Origin: Hygrophila difformis
Taxonomy: Eukaryota > Streptophyta > Magnoliopsida > Lamiales > Acanthaceae
Reading direction: 5' to 3'
Length of the DNA stretch: 64,000 bases
Assembly: GCA_030278955.1 (NCBI GenBank)
Contig: JAOANR010000002.1
Coordinates: forward strand, 7,491,982-7,555,981
Shown here piece after piece: positions 20,165 through 32,688 of this stretch; within the stretch, counting starts at the first letter, position 1; each line of letters starts with the position of its first letter. The notes beneath the pieces were generated by a model, which had not been told where the DNA came from, searched no databases, and saw only the letters and a program-made list of their open reading frames with translations. A program made the position numbers and the translations under genes.

Positions 20165-22084
20165 TGCCGTAGAGCAAGATCGATAGCAAAGAAATCAATA
20201 GCAAAGTAAAAACAACAGGCAATGGGATGAAGGATAGAGGGATATGGAAGCTCCAAAATTAAAGAAATATTGAGGCAATGAAGTTTAGGAACAACCTTGT
20301 CTCTTCCAAATCTTCAACAATGGATTACCAACCTTGGATTTGCTTCAAGATCCAAGAACCGTGGAAATAGCTCAAGGCCAAGACACGGTTGAATGGTGAG
20401 GAATTTTCGGTTTCCCTCAAAACTCTCAAATGACCTTAAGAGAAATGTTCATGCATCGAGCAAGGTGTTCATTAATTCAAAAGGTGAGTCTTACAAAATG
20501 AGGGGATGAGCATATATATAGCTCCCCCAAATCCAACAATCATAATAAAGGAAATAACAAGACTTACGAATATTAAACAACTAGCTAAAAACATCCAACT
20601 AACTATTAAAGACAATGAAAATACTTAGCCTACAAAATGAAGCAAGTTGATGCGGTCTAGGAAGCACATGCGGTCTTCTTGTGCCTGGATGCGGTCTATG
20701 GTGTTGCATGCGGTTTAAAGAGATCAAGACAGATGCGGTTTCATTATGGCAAGAAGGGGCAGGTGCGATTTATCCAACAAAATGGAGGGGTTAATGCGGT
20801 TTAGAGGGTAAAGGCGAGGGGTCTTCATGCAATAAGGGAGAAGAAGGCAACATGAAGTGGGATGTAGTTTGTGAAGGGAAAGAAAGGTGCTAATGCGGTT
20901 TAGGTAGGGGTGTTTATGCCAAAATGGAAGAGAGGCCAGAATCGGGGGGAGGGGGGGGGGGGGGGGAAGGGGGGTGATGCGGTCTTTTGCAAGTTCAAAA
21001 GTGATGCGGTTTGTAAATGCTTAAACCGCATCACATGTTTTAAACCGCACCAAGGAAGGAGACGATGGAGAGGGTGCCGGCGAAGGTGGAGGTGGTGCCG
21101 GAGCAATGGAAGGGATGACCGGAAGCTTGGAGACGATGATGGGGATGCCGGAGGCCACGACCATAGATGAAGAAGATGCCGGAGGCAGCGGCCGAAGCTG
21201 GTTGAAAGCTTGCGGCGGCGATTCGTGGTTTTCTTCTACGGCGAAGCTTCAGTTTGCGGAGTTCGCCGGAATTATGGCAAGGTGATGGAGGACTGCCGGA
21301 GATGAGTATGCAGCGGCTGTTGATGCTTTGCTTGCCGGATTGAAGATAATGGAAGGTCGTCGGAGGATTGGGGAGGACGAACGGAAAGGGATGATAACCC
21401 AAGGGTTTTCTATCCCTTTTATGTTGGGCCGGAGTACCAAGGTGAAGGTGGTCGTGGCTTACGGTATGGATTGCACCTCCACTGTTGCCGTTGGTTGATG
21501 GCCGGGGACGGAGGGAGCCTTGGATGAGGTTGAAGGGCGCTAATCCGAGGTGTGGGGCAGTCGCCGGAAATGGAGATGGAGTGACGGATGTTGGGCGGAG
21601 ATGATGCCACCGGAGTTGCCGAGGAAGAAGGCCGAGCATGGGGATGCGAGGAGGGCGGGCGGCCGCTGAAGTGTCGTCTCCAGTTTTGATGATCGAAATT
21701 GGAGCTTGGCCGGCAATGGATGAAGGAAGACGGAGACGGGGATGCAGCTCTTGGAAAAGAAGCATTCCACCTTGGTGGGGCCCACCAGTCTTGACTCGCT
21801 TTGACCGGCTCATGTGGCTCAATTTGAAATGGGCCGAAGACATGGAAAGTTGAACAATCGGAGATGGGCCACGGCTGGAATAGGATTGGGCTTCATAATG
21901 GATTGGGCCAAGATTTGTCCTCCTCAATTTAATTACGCTAGGCCCACTGGAACATCGGTTCGGATTATATGTCGGGTTGATATGGGCATCCATGCCAGTT
22001 CTCTGTCTGCTCCATTTAGTTAATCCGAGCCCATTGGAATTCTGATCCGGATTAATTTTTTGGTTCGTCCGGATAACTACATCA
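20165..22084 (-). repeat. 5' LTR of the gag-only element, intact (1920 bp)
   Basis: Starts TGCCGTAGAGC and ends ACTACATCA next to ATTCA. It holds about ten ATGCGGT(T/C)T-like motifs (20645-21012), a G homopolymer near 20950-20966 and a GC-rich half (21060-21800). A 317-codon minus-strand frame at 21040-21993 is open in the LTR but shows no domain and mostly reflects GC-rich composition. Confidence 0.8.
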
Positions 22085-23756
22085 ATTCAACAACCCCCAC
22101 GGGCTAATGATCATTCCGCGACTTATCAATAATATTTTGAGAAGTCATAACAATATATCAACAACCTCACTGTGTAATATAAACATTCCCAGGTTTCAAA
22201 TCATCGCAAGAAATTCATAATTCAACAATTAAAGCGATGAGTTCGCCAAGAACTCACGAATAGACATTCGAGCGAGAAATTCAACAAGAACACACCAATA
22301 GGCATCCATCATCATCTAAGCAATATGGTATCCCGATAAGTGTCTTATCATCTAAATTATCATACCGTAAGCTAAACCATCATAAAATTGTGAATAATAA
22401 ACCTGCAAATTAACGGAAGAGAAAACGAGCAAAACTCCAATATCACCCCCAACACACATAAAAGTGCAAGTATAACCCTTGCCTTTTATAATCAATCTCT
22501 AAAGCTTCCTTCTTGTGAAATCTTCAACCTTCCAACGGTGTCATTACCAACTCACGGTTGCTCCCTATAAAATAATATCATCATAAGAATTTAAAGGAAA
22601 TAATTCTCACAGCATCAACACCATATTTTCCTAACTTCAACATCCACATCCACCTTCAACCTCCTTGACAATCTCCCAAAATCCATAATTCCAAATATCA
22701 CAAGCAATTTACTAAATCCCCTAATAAATCAAAACCAAACATCCAAGAATATTAGTTAATTCGATTAACTAACATCAATGGATTCATGTTTATCAACTAG
22801 AATTGGCAACACTAAAATAACCAAGCAATGGGCATAATGAAGATCATAGTCCTACCTTCCAACAATCTTTAAAAAAATGAGATAATAAAAATTGATTCAA
22901 TAACCAATTGTATTCTACAAGGTTTAAAAGGGTTTTAAAAAAAATTCTCACTATGACTTTCTATTGCCTCTTTTTAGCGATTCAAGAACAAATCTTATAT
23001 ATACAAAGAGCCATTTAACTTACAATAAAAGTACATACCCAACATATCCCAAAGGAGATCAAATTGCATAACATAATCAACATGCTAGCCATTATCTTTA
23101 ACAAGCAACTTCACCAACTATGAACCTATAATCAACAGGTTCCAAACACTTCTAAAAGTATTCCTCTAACTCATTTTATACTCATAAACATAATTCCACA
23201 AGACCATTTCAATTAATCCACTATTTAATGAACATAACATTAGCAAGTAGCACATTCTCAACACTTGGTAAAGTTTTCAAACAATTCAACAACTCTCATA
23301 TATACAAGGACCTCTTTACTTGAAAATAAAATCCATGACTTATAACATTCAATTCAAAGGCCAACATAACCATGAGTCCTCATTCATCGTACTCACATAT
23401 GACCACAATCCAATAACTAAATTCATAATTATCAAGTATTCAATCTCCCATATTCAAAAACCGATTCTAAGTTTTTCAAGGGAGACTAACAAACTTCAAT
23501 ACTACATGAACTCCCATAAAATTGATTTAACCTTTGGAAATAAGCTTTAAGCACTTATGTATGCCAAGCCATCATTTCTAAAAGGGTTAGCAAACTAATT
23601 TCAACCATTACACATAAAATCCAATAGCTTCATTCAAGAGCCACCCACATTTTACACTTGAACCAAATACACCCATAGAATCAATTTCAACAATAATACC
23701 AATGCCATAGACCAATTAAGCAAGGAAGGAAAAGAAGAGGAAACCAAAATCATCAA

Positions 23757-24040
23757 AACCCATCACCACCGGCAACCACCACAACAGCCACCACTACCAC
23801 CGCCGCCGGACATAACCACGCCGGCCACCACCACCACGCCGCCGGCGATAAGCCGGCGGCTGCCTGCCTGCAACGCACAGGTGTGCGTCGCACACCCCTG
23901 CCACAACGCCACCGCGCGCGGTGGCATCACCACCAGCCAGAGGCGGGCGTCTCCGACCTCGCCATGGCCAGGGCCAACGGCAATGGCTCCTCCCTTCGCC
24001 GTCGCGGCGACAACGCAGCCGCCGCTGCTCCATGACCGAC
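23757..24040 (-). other. GC-rich island inside the Tekay-like LTR
   Basis: A sharply GC-rich, CGCCGCCGG-containing stretch stands in AT-rich LTR sequence. The same stretch is in the partner LTR at 29935-30200, and a diverged counterpart is in the solo LTR at 59630-59840. On the minus strand it lies near the 5' part of the LTR, before a CAAGGTATTAATTC segment. Arg/Ala/Pro-rich frames over it have no known domain. It could be part of the promoter or leader. Confidence 0.55.
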
Positions 24041-24436
24041 AAAATAAGGGAGTGAGCAGGAAGAAAATAAAGTTGGGAAATGGAGGAAAATCTGGAAGGA
24101 AGAATTAATACCTTGATTTATGCTAGAACCGAGCTTGAAATTCAAACTGTGGAGTCCTCTTCTTCCTCATTCTTCTCAAAAACCCGTCTTCCACTCTTCT
24201 CCCCATTCCCAATTTCATTTACTGCAAGGTGCCCTAATGAGACAAAAATCCCTAATTTAAGTTTCAAGGACTATTACGATATTTTCTATTTACAAATTGA
24301 TCCCCATTATATTTCAATAATATCATCACATGGTATTATATAGAAAAATTGTGACTTATCTCACATGAGTGAAATCACCAATTAATCTAAGCTTAATTAT
24401 AGTTTTAATCCATAATTAATTAATCGGGATATTACA

Positions 24437-26961
24437 TTCCCTCACACTTAGGATCATTCGTCCTTGAATGATGTTAGGATATGGATCTATATATTATCTC
24501 CATTGAATTGGAGTGGGATCCAATTCTAGACACCTTCCCCATGTGCTTCTTTTGGTCCCTTACAGCAAATTGCCAACCCCATGTGAGGACCATAGCTCTT
24601 TCCAATTCTCCTCGAACTCAAGACTAGTAATCAATTCAACTTCATCATGTTGAATGATCTTAGCTGGATCAGACACAAACTTCCTGAGTTGGGGAAGTAT
24701 GGGACACATCACGGGCTCGACCCACTTCTGCTGGCAAAGCCAACCTATACGTCACTTTCCCAACCATATCAACAATCTAGTAGGATCCAATATATCCCGG
24801 AATCAGCTTGGCTTCTTACCAAACCGGCGTACCCCTTTCATAGGCGATACCTGCAACAACACTCAATCACTAACCTCAAGCTTTACATGGCAACAAGCTA
24901 AATCAGCATAGTTCTTCTGTCAGTCCTGAGCTTCTTTCATTCGATCCCTTTGAATTTTTTTAACTTAGTAGTTTGCTCAATTACCTCCGGACCCATATTT
25001 ACCCGATTTGCTGGATCATTCCACCACAAGGGACTTCATCCCATACAATGCCACCAGATTGTCAAAGCAGGAATTACCGTTGCCGTCTCCAAATCATGCG
25101 TCGGTAGTTCTGATGATCACATTCTCATTCTGTATCAACACACCACCGAAACCTTTAAGTGAGGTGTTGGTGAAAACTTCATACTCACCTGACTCATCAA
25201 GTAGAGTCAATACATGTGTCTTTATCATTTCTTTCTTCCAAAGTTCGAACACCTGCTCACACTCATCATTGCACGGGAATCTGACATCGTTACACAACAA
25301 TCTCATCAGAGGTCTAGCAATGCTAGAAATCCCTCATTAAACCTACTGTAGTAACCAACAAGATCCAAGAAACTTCGGATCTTCCCCACATTCTTCTTAA
25401 CAAACAACACTAAAGCTCCCCAAAGAAAAATAATCGGCTAAATATGCCCCTTACTGGTTAGATTATCCAACTGAGCCACTGATAAGGAGCCATAGAAATG
25501 GGAGCTGCATCAAGCATCAGCTCAATAGTAAAATCAATCTCCCGAACAAGTAGGAGACTAGGAATTTCGTCAGGAAAGACATCCCCGAACTCATAGACAA
25601 CCGGGTCATTCGAGGCAGCTGGAACCACTGCTCGAAGATCCCTCATTTGCCAAAGGGAGAAAACAACCCTTGGTTATCAAATCACAAAAAGAAGCAACAG
25701 AAACCACACTAATAGCAGGTGGAATCAAATCAGGTTAGTAAGAACATACTTATCCAAAGGATCCCAAAATGATATTCGTGGAATACCATAATCAATCACA
25801 GCACGATGGCAAGACAACCAATCCATACCAAATATCACATCAAAATCAACCATGCCAAAGACCACCAGGTCAGCCCTGAATTCACAATCCTCGATGCACA
25901 ACACAGCATCTTGCCACATACGATCACTTTACACAATATCGCCCAAACGCAAAGACTAGCATGTGGTAGGGAACTAACAGTCCTACTCCATGCTTACGAT
26001 TGAAATTCAGAGTCAAAAGAACATGAGACTCTAAAGTTAAACACATTAACCGTAATACAAATTGCAACATAAATAATTCCCATAACAATAAAATGGCTTG
26101 CCTCTCAACCAGAGAGTCAAAGAGAAACACCTACAGTACAATATATTAAAACACTTACTAAAACGTTATCCGGTCAACATAACGTTTCCATCACATACAG
26201 AAAACATACTTGGCAAGTCCTCTTAGGTCAACCTTGCCCTATATGCTATGACAGTCTCATATCGTACCAATCTTGTCGTGCAGGACAGCCACCCGGCCTC
26301 GTATACGATGCAAACACCCAACGTTTCGAATAACAATCCCACGTTCTATCGATTAAATCCTATAGTCAATCATGTGTCTTGTCACACAATTATTCTGTCT
26401 AAATAACCCAACTATACCCTCACTGGCATAGACTACAATGGGTTTCCATTGTCTTTCATAAACCAATGATATGCTATTGTTAACCTCACCCAAGTTTGAT
26501 ATCCCACCAGGGAGATTTGCTAATCCCATCTCACTCTCTAGGGTATTTCAAACCCTTCTGGATATCACTCACAAGATTGCTTACGCTTGCAACATAATTC
26601 GAATAGCTCGGATCCTAAGAGCCAATCTTTCATCTCAGAAGCGAGTTAATCTTAATCGTAAAATTAACAAACAATGTTAGCAGAAATCACCAATCATTCA
26701 CAAGCAGTATATATAAACGACAAAATTAAATAATTAATCAAAAGTCGGTCACAGTCCTCAATGACTGTGAGATAACAAGAATCCTGACTGGAGTACCATG
26801 GTTCCCGCACAGTTCCCCAACTGTGAGTTAACCTGATATGCGCAGAAATAATATAAAAATTGAATATGCAATTTTATGCTATATGTATCCCACACACAGC
26901 TCACCACCTATGTCTACACATGTTTTAACAATATAAAAGAGCACAGTCTCTGATACCACTC
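24437..26961 (-). pseudogene. Eroded pol remnants of the Tekay-like element
   Basis: Reading leftward: a retropepsin C-terminal piece (ADLVVFGMVDFDVIFGMDWL, 25725-25919), and the RT start (VVYEFGDVFPDEIPSLL, 25458-25646). A connection piece with KIRSFLDLVGYYSRF follows near 25320-25400, then an RNase H start (FTNTSLKGFGGVLIQ, 25094-25306). The integrase C-terminus (PMKGVRRFGKK and KVTYRLALPAEV in broken frames) lies near 24640-24900. The RT palm with its catalytic Asp residues and the integrase core are deleted. Bases 26150-26940 show no recognisable gag. The polypurine GTGAGGGAA lies next to the 3' LTR (24437-24450). Confidence 0.85.
26948..26958 (-). other. Primer-binding site for initiator Met tRNA (Tekay-like element)
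   Basis: The minus strand reads TGGTATCAGAG three bases inside the LTR that starts at 26962. This is the standard initiator-Met primer site of many plant retrotransposons and sets the element's direction. Confidence 0.9.
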
Positions 26962-29900
26962 TGTAACGCCCCAAAAATTCCAACCTAATTTTCGCAAATG
27001 TTACTGTCGTACTAACTATCCTAAACTAGTGGCCAGCTAACTTAGAACAGCTAGTACAAGGTTGAGCACAAACCTACAGTAATTATCTGATTAACCAATT
27101 AAAGCGGAAGCTAAAACAATTAAAACACAGACATATAATAAGTCTCAACATAAACTTCATATAGTTATCCAACATAATCTCCAGGCTACAAGCCTCATGA
27201 ATTGAAAGCAGGCAACAAGTCAATTATCTCAAATAAAGGACTACCAACCCAAATTCGTAAATCACACATGGCCACAAGCAAACAGGATGTAAATCCTAGG
27301 CTCACTGGCCTCAACTAGCAGATTACCAAATACAAACAATTAATAAAAAATATATCACACAAACATAAAAGAAAATGCGACATAATATCATATCTATGTG
27401 ATCTCTCAAAACCCAACCCGAATCATGCTCCAGCGCCTCCAGGAAGATCTATAAAACAAACAAAGCAAGGAGTCAGTACAACGTACTGAGCAAGGGATAT
27501 ACGTGCAGGGGAATTAAGGGGGAATAATTAATAATAAACAGAATAATATAACTAAAGCAGAATATAAATAAAGATGATATAATAAAGCAGATAAAACATC
27601 GCACTGTCCCATACCGGTGCTTCAACCACAAACATACAAATGACATAAATAAACCATCACACCGTCCCATACCGGTGCTTCAACCAAAAACATACAATTT
27701 ATGCAAGTGATGCATGGCCTAACATACACCTATCTACCCTATATGTAAATGCAATGAGTATGCCTAGCCGGCAACCTAAAAACCCAGGCGGTATGAACCC
27801 ATGGGTGAGGATATCATCAACTCCAACCCGTTACAGGGTAACATACACCATCCCCGCAGGGATCCGCAATCGCGCCAGCCGTAGCTGAATATCATATCTC
27901 GCCCCCTCGGGCCAACAGGCATAACAGCCAATAATCCATCCCCGTAGGGCCAACAGGCATAACAGCTAATAATCCACCCCGTAGGGCAATCGGGACTCAA
28001 CAACACCTGTGAAGGCTGCCCGATCAATCATAAACATCATAACAACCCATCGGGTTAATAACCGTCAATTCCAATGCAATAACACACGTATGACCATAAC
28101 ATGATATTCAAGCACCTAATCACTAGGTTCGCATACTTCTCAAGACATAAAGAATTCAATACAAATCCCCTAGGCTAAGGCATTAACATTACAATTCAAT
28201 AATATACGGTTAATTAATAATATCACGATTTAACAATTCCTCCAAGCTATTCAACAACCCCCACGGGCTAATGATCATTCCGCGACTTATCAATAATATT
28301 TGGAGAAGTCATAACAATATATCAACAACCTCACTGTGTAATATAAACATTCCCAGATTTAAATCATCGCAAGGAATTCATAATTCAACAATTAAAGCGA
28401 TGAGTTCGCCAAGAACTCACGAATAGACATTCGAGCGAGAAATTCAACAAGAACAAACCAATAGGCATCCATCATCATCTAAGCAATATGGAATCCCGAT
28501 AAGTGTCTTATCATCTAAATTATCATACCGTAAGCTAAACCATCATAAAATTGTGAATAATAAACCTGCAAATTAACGGAAGAGAAAACGAGCAAAACTC
28601 CAATATCACCCCAACACACATAAAAATGCAAGTATAACCCTTGCCTTTTATAATCAATCTCTAAAGCTTCCTTCTTGTGAAATCTTCAACCTTCCAATGG
28701 TGTCATTACCAACTCACGGTTGCTCCCTATAAAATAATATCATCATAAGAATTTAAAGGAAATAATTCTCACAACATCAACACCATATTTCCCTAACTTC
28801 AACATCCACATCCACCTTCAACCTCCTTGACAATCTCCCGAAATCCATAATTCCAAATATCACAAGCAATTTATTAAATCCCCTAATAAATCAAAATCAA
28901 ACATCCAAGAATATTAGTTAATTCGATTAACTAACATCAATGGATTCATGTTTATCAACTAGAATTGGCAACACTAAAATAACCAAGCAATGGACATAAT
29001 GAAGATCATAGTCCTACCTTCCAACAATCTTTAAAAAAAAATGTGATAATAAAAATTGATTCAATAACCAATTGTATTCTACAAGGTTTAAAAGGGTTTT
29101 AATAAAAATTCTCACTATGACTTTCTATTGCCTCTTTTTAGCGATTCAAGAACAAATCATATATATACAAAGAGCCATTTAACTTACAATAAAAGTACAT
29201 ACCCAACATATCCCAAATGAGATCAAATTGCATAACATAATCAGCATGCTAGCCATTATCTTTAACAAGCAACTTCACCAATTATGAACCTATAATCAAC
29301 AGGTTCCAAACACTTCTAAAAGTATTCCTCTAACTCATTTTATACTCATAAACATAATTCCACAAGACCATTTCAATTAATCCACTATTTAATGAACATA
29401 ACATTAGCAAGAAGCACATTCTCAACACTTGGTAAAGTTTTCAAACAATTCAACAACTCTCATATATACAAGGACCTCTTTACTTGAAAATAAAATCCAT
29501 GACTTATAACATTCAATTCAAAGGCCAACATAACCATGAGTCCTCACTCATCGTACTCACATATGACCACAATCCAATAACTAAATTCACAATTGTCAAG
29601 TATTTAATCTCCCATATTCAAAAACCAATTCTAAGTTTTTCAAGGGAGACTAACAAACTTCAATACTACATGAACTCCCATAAAATTGATTTTAACCTTT
29701 GGAAATAAGCTTTAAGCACTTATGTATGCCAAGCCATCATTTCTAAAAGGGTTAGAAAACTAATTTCAACCATTACACATAAAATCCAATATCTTCATTC
29801 AAGAGCCACCCACATTTTACACTTGAACGAAATACACCCATAGAATCAATTTCAACAATAATACCAATGCCATAGACCAATTAAGCAAGGACGGAAAAGA

Positions 29901-30595
29901 AGAGGAAACCAAAATCATCAAAACCCATCATCACCGGAAACCACCACAACAGCCACCACTACCACCGCCGCCGGACATAACCCCGCCGGCCACCACCACC
30001 ACGCCGCCGGCGACAGGCCGGAGGCCGCCTGCCTGCGACGCACAGGTGTGCGTCGCACACCCCTGCCACAACGCCACCACGCGCTATGGCATCGCCACCA
30101 GCCAGAGGCGGGCGTCTCCGACCTCGCCATGGCCAGGGCCAATGGAAATGGCTCCTCCCTTCGCCGTCGCGGCGACAACACAGCAGCCGCTGCTCCATGA
30201 CTGACAAAATAAGGGACAGGAAGAAAATAAAGTTGGGAATGGGAGAAAATTTGGAAGGAAGAATTAATACCTTGATTTATGCTAGAACCGAGCTTGAAAT
30301 CCAAACTGTGGAGTCCTCTTCTTCCTGATTCTTCTCAAAAACCCGTCTTCCACTCTTCTCCCCATTCCCACTTTCATTTACGGCAAGGTGCCCTAATGAG
30401 ACAAAAATCCCTAATTTAAGTTCCAAGGACTATTACGATATTTTCTATTTACAAATTGATCCTTATTCTATTTTAATAATATCATCACATGGTATTATAT
30501 AGAAAAATTGTGACTTATCTCCCATGAGTGAAATCACCAATTAATCTAAGCTTAATTATAGTTTTAATCCATAATTAATTAATCGGGATATTACA
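26962..30595 (-). repeat. 5' LTR of the Tekay-like element (3634 bp)
   Basis: TGTAACGCCCC...GGGATATTACA, unsplit. It matches 13928-15239 plus 22085-24436, and more weakly the solo LTR 56679-60134. The block CCAAGCTATTCAACAACCC near 28244-28262 shows the empty target of the gag-only element. It holds two ACCGTCCCATACCGGTGC blocks, a 43-bp tandem repeat (27890-27990) and the GC-rich island (29935-30200). Confidence 0.9.
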
Positions 30596-30600
30596 CCTGG

Positions 30601-32547
30601 CAACCAAACTGAGTGTTTATCAAGTTAAGGAAATTTTGTAAAGCTTGGAAAACAAAGGTTTTGTTGTGTAAAAGGTAGGTCCAAGTGGCTCTGCTATGAT
30701 CATCTACTAAAGTCAAGAAATAATGACATCCAGAGTGTGTACTTATTTTTTAGGGACCCCATAAATTAATATGAACTAAATCAAAACAATTTTCAGAACA
30801 AGATTTCACTGGCATTGAAGGGAAGTCTGTGTTGTTTTGCAAAATAACAAGCATCACGTGGTTTGATTTGAACTTTTGAACCAGGAAACATGTGTTTCAG
30901 AATATTTTCAGAGGTGTGTCCTAATCTATTGTGCCACACAGTGAGTTCAGTCTTGGTTTGAGGCTTGGACTGGATAGCATTGGCAAGGATTATTTGATCT
31001 AGCTTATTCTGGATGAAATAGAGACTCCCTTTCTTAATTCCTACTGCAATCACTTGGTCATTTGGTGCCTCCTGAATCATGCATTTATCATTAGAAAACA
31101 CAACCTTCACATTAGTAATTTTTATCAAGGAGCTCACAGACAAAAGGTTGAATTTGAAGGTAGGTATAAAATACACATTGTATAGGGCTGGATTTTTATT
31201 GAGATGGACAGTACCTATTTGTTTGATAGGGATGGAAGAGCCATTTGGTAAATGAATTTTGGTAGGTATATGGGTGGATTTTAGGTTAGCAAATAGGTTT
31301 TCATCTACACAGATATATTTTGGTAGGTATATGGGCGGATTTTAGGTTAGCAAATAGGTTTTCATCTACACAGATATGGCATGAAGTACCACTATCAACT
31401 AACCAAGTTTTTTTATTAAATGCACAAGGATAAGATGGAAGGATGTTACCTGCAAACTCCAGTATGGCATTTGAGAATTCCACGGGTGACTCTTCAATTG
31501 GTTTAATAAGAAGTTTTTGAACTTCCCTGGCTAATGCAGTGACATCCATGTTTCTATTAGTGGCTTTGTACTCCAAGTTTTCTGGTCCTATCACATCATT
31601 ACAGGTTTGCCTCTTTTTTCTTGTAGCTCTTTGAACCATAAAGGTGTGCCATGTAGCTTGACGCAAGTCTCCTTAGTGTGACCTCTTTTCTTACAGAAAT
31701 CACAGAGCATGTTTCTTTTCTCAGCCTTCCTCTTCTCAGCTTCCTTTTTGAAATCTATCTTCTTATTATCTACAGCAACAAATACTCCTTGATCAATGGC
31801 AATTCTAGTCTCCTTCTATTGCTCAATCTGCAAAATCATGGCATATGCCCTTTTGATGGTAGGTAGTGGATCCAACAGAAGGATTTGATTCTTCAAGTAT
31901 TCAAAAGAGCCATTAAGGCCATCCAAAAATTGGATCAGTTGCTCATTTTGTACTCTATTCTGCCCTTTCTTCATTGCTTCAGGACAAGAGCACACATAGA
32001 GAGGATCCATTATAAGCAATTCTCCCCATAGTTGTTGCATCTTTGTATAGTATGAAGACAAGGAATCATCTCCTTGTTGCAAGTTGGCAATCTGCCGCCT
32101 CAGCCTAGATACAGCAACGCCATTGTATTCGCCATATTTTTTTTCCTATATTTTCCCAGAGTTCCTAGGCTGTAGCAGCAAATACATAAGCCCCTTGCAA
32201 GTCAGGACTCGTTGAGTTCCTCAATCAGGTTCTCACCATAGCATCTACTGCCATCCAGGCATCATATTCATTTGTCCAAACAGGTGGTTTAGGAATTCTA
32301 CCTGTAACAAATCCAATTTTCTGCTTGGCCATTAATGAAGTCCAAACTCCCTTACTCCAAATCACATAATTAGAGCAGGTGAGAGGAACATTTGTCAAGG
32401 TACTCGAATGATGATCACCAGATCCCACTTGTAGTGATATAGTTAGTGGTTTGGCTGGACTCATCACAGCATAGGCAGCTGCATGAGCTGCAGCCTCAAC
32501 AACAGCCTTAGTCTCGGCTGAGTTTCAGTTGTCTCATTATTTGGCAT
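30601..32547 (-). pseudogene. Copia gag, protease and integrase N-half
   Basis: Gag begins near ATG 32547, shifts frame, and shows the gag N-terminal block LTCSNYVIWSKGVWTSLMAK (32225-32467), then a UBN2-like segment (SSYYTKMQQLWGELL, 31816-32082). A CCHC knuckle, CDFCKKRGHTKETC, lies near 31660-31705. The protease active site reads WLVDSGTSCHIC (near 31390-31425). A pre-integrase zinc domain follows with VWHNRLGHTSENIL and CYFAKQH (30793-31176); the second Cys of its CxxC is Ala. The integrase core start has LTLVDDHSRATW (near 30700). A 60-bp tandem duplication (31257-31377) lies just after the protease motif. Several stops and frame changes are present. Confidence 0.92.
31257..31377. repeat. 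60-bp tandem duplication in copia protease region
   Basis: The block TTTTGGTAGGTATATGGG...CACAGATAT occurs twice head to tail with one or two differences (gggtgg against gggcgg). The duplication adds about 61 bases to the coding region and shifts the frame. Replication slippage is the simplest cause. Confidence 0.85.
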
Positions 32548-32676
32548 AGCTACAGACCAGCTACACCTAGAACCCAATAATCAGAATAAATTGCAATCAC
32601 AATCTATCAGCTCAGAATCGAAATTAGAAGAAAGAATCGGTGAAAACAAAATGTGAGAGACCCAGGAAGAAGAATT

Positions 32677-32688
32677 GCTCTGATACCA
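32677..32688 (-). other. Primer-binding site of the copia element (initiator Met tRNA)
   Basis: The minus strand reads TGGTATCAGAGC immediately inside the LTR that starts at 32689. It matches the 3' end complement of the initiator methionine tRNA. Confidence 0.92.

Larger units (their letters stand above)
15240..22084 (-). mobile_element. Gag-only Ty3/gypsy element nested in the Tekay-like LTR
   Basis: The 6845-bp element starts TGTCGTAGACC, ends CTACATCA and is flanked by ATTCA at 15235-15239 and 22085-22089. The right LTR is complete (20165-22084). The left LTR is rearranged. The internal region encodes a gag-like protein and a retropepsin fragment on the minus strand but no RT, RNase H or integrase. 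It therefore resembles TR-GAG-type non-autonomous elements, or an element that lost pol at the rearranged junction near 17215-17258. Copies supplied by another element's enzymes would be needed for mobility. Confidence 0.85.
13928..24436 (-). repeat. 3' LTR of the Tekay-like element, split by a nested element
   Basis: Outer parts 13928-15239 and 22085-24436 together make about 3.66 kb and align throughout with 26962-30595. Differences are mostly single substitutions, many of them C/T or G/A. It contains two CACCGTCCCATACCGGTGC blocks (about 14590 and 14647), a 43-45-bp tandem repeat with CCCGTAGGGCCAACAGG (14890-14990) and a GC-rich segment (23757-24040). Confidence 0.9.
13928..30595 (-). mobile_element. 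Tekay/Del-like Ty3/gypsy element with 3.6-kb LTRs, internally deleted
   Basis: The element begins TGTAACGCCCC and ends GGGATATTACA (plus strand) with a CCTGG duplication. The LTRs are 13928-24436 (itself split) and 26962-30595. A TGGTATCAGAG initiator-Met primer site at 26948-26958 faces the right LTR, so the element reads leftward. The internal region is only about 2.5 kb and holds eroded pieces of protease, RT edge, connection/RNase H and integrase C-terminus. The long LTRs, the initiator-Met primer and the pol pieces suggest a Tekay/Del chromovirus; clade is inferred. Gag and the RT palm are missing. Confidence 0.9.

Noticed and set aside
21040..21993. 317-codon minus-strand open frame
   Set aside because: It lies wholly inside the GC-rich part of an LTR, overlaps other equally open frames, has no domain, and the partner LTR copy (16083-16502) is in broken frames. 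Treated as composition-driven.
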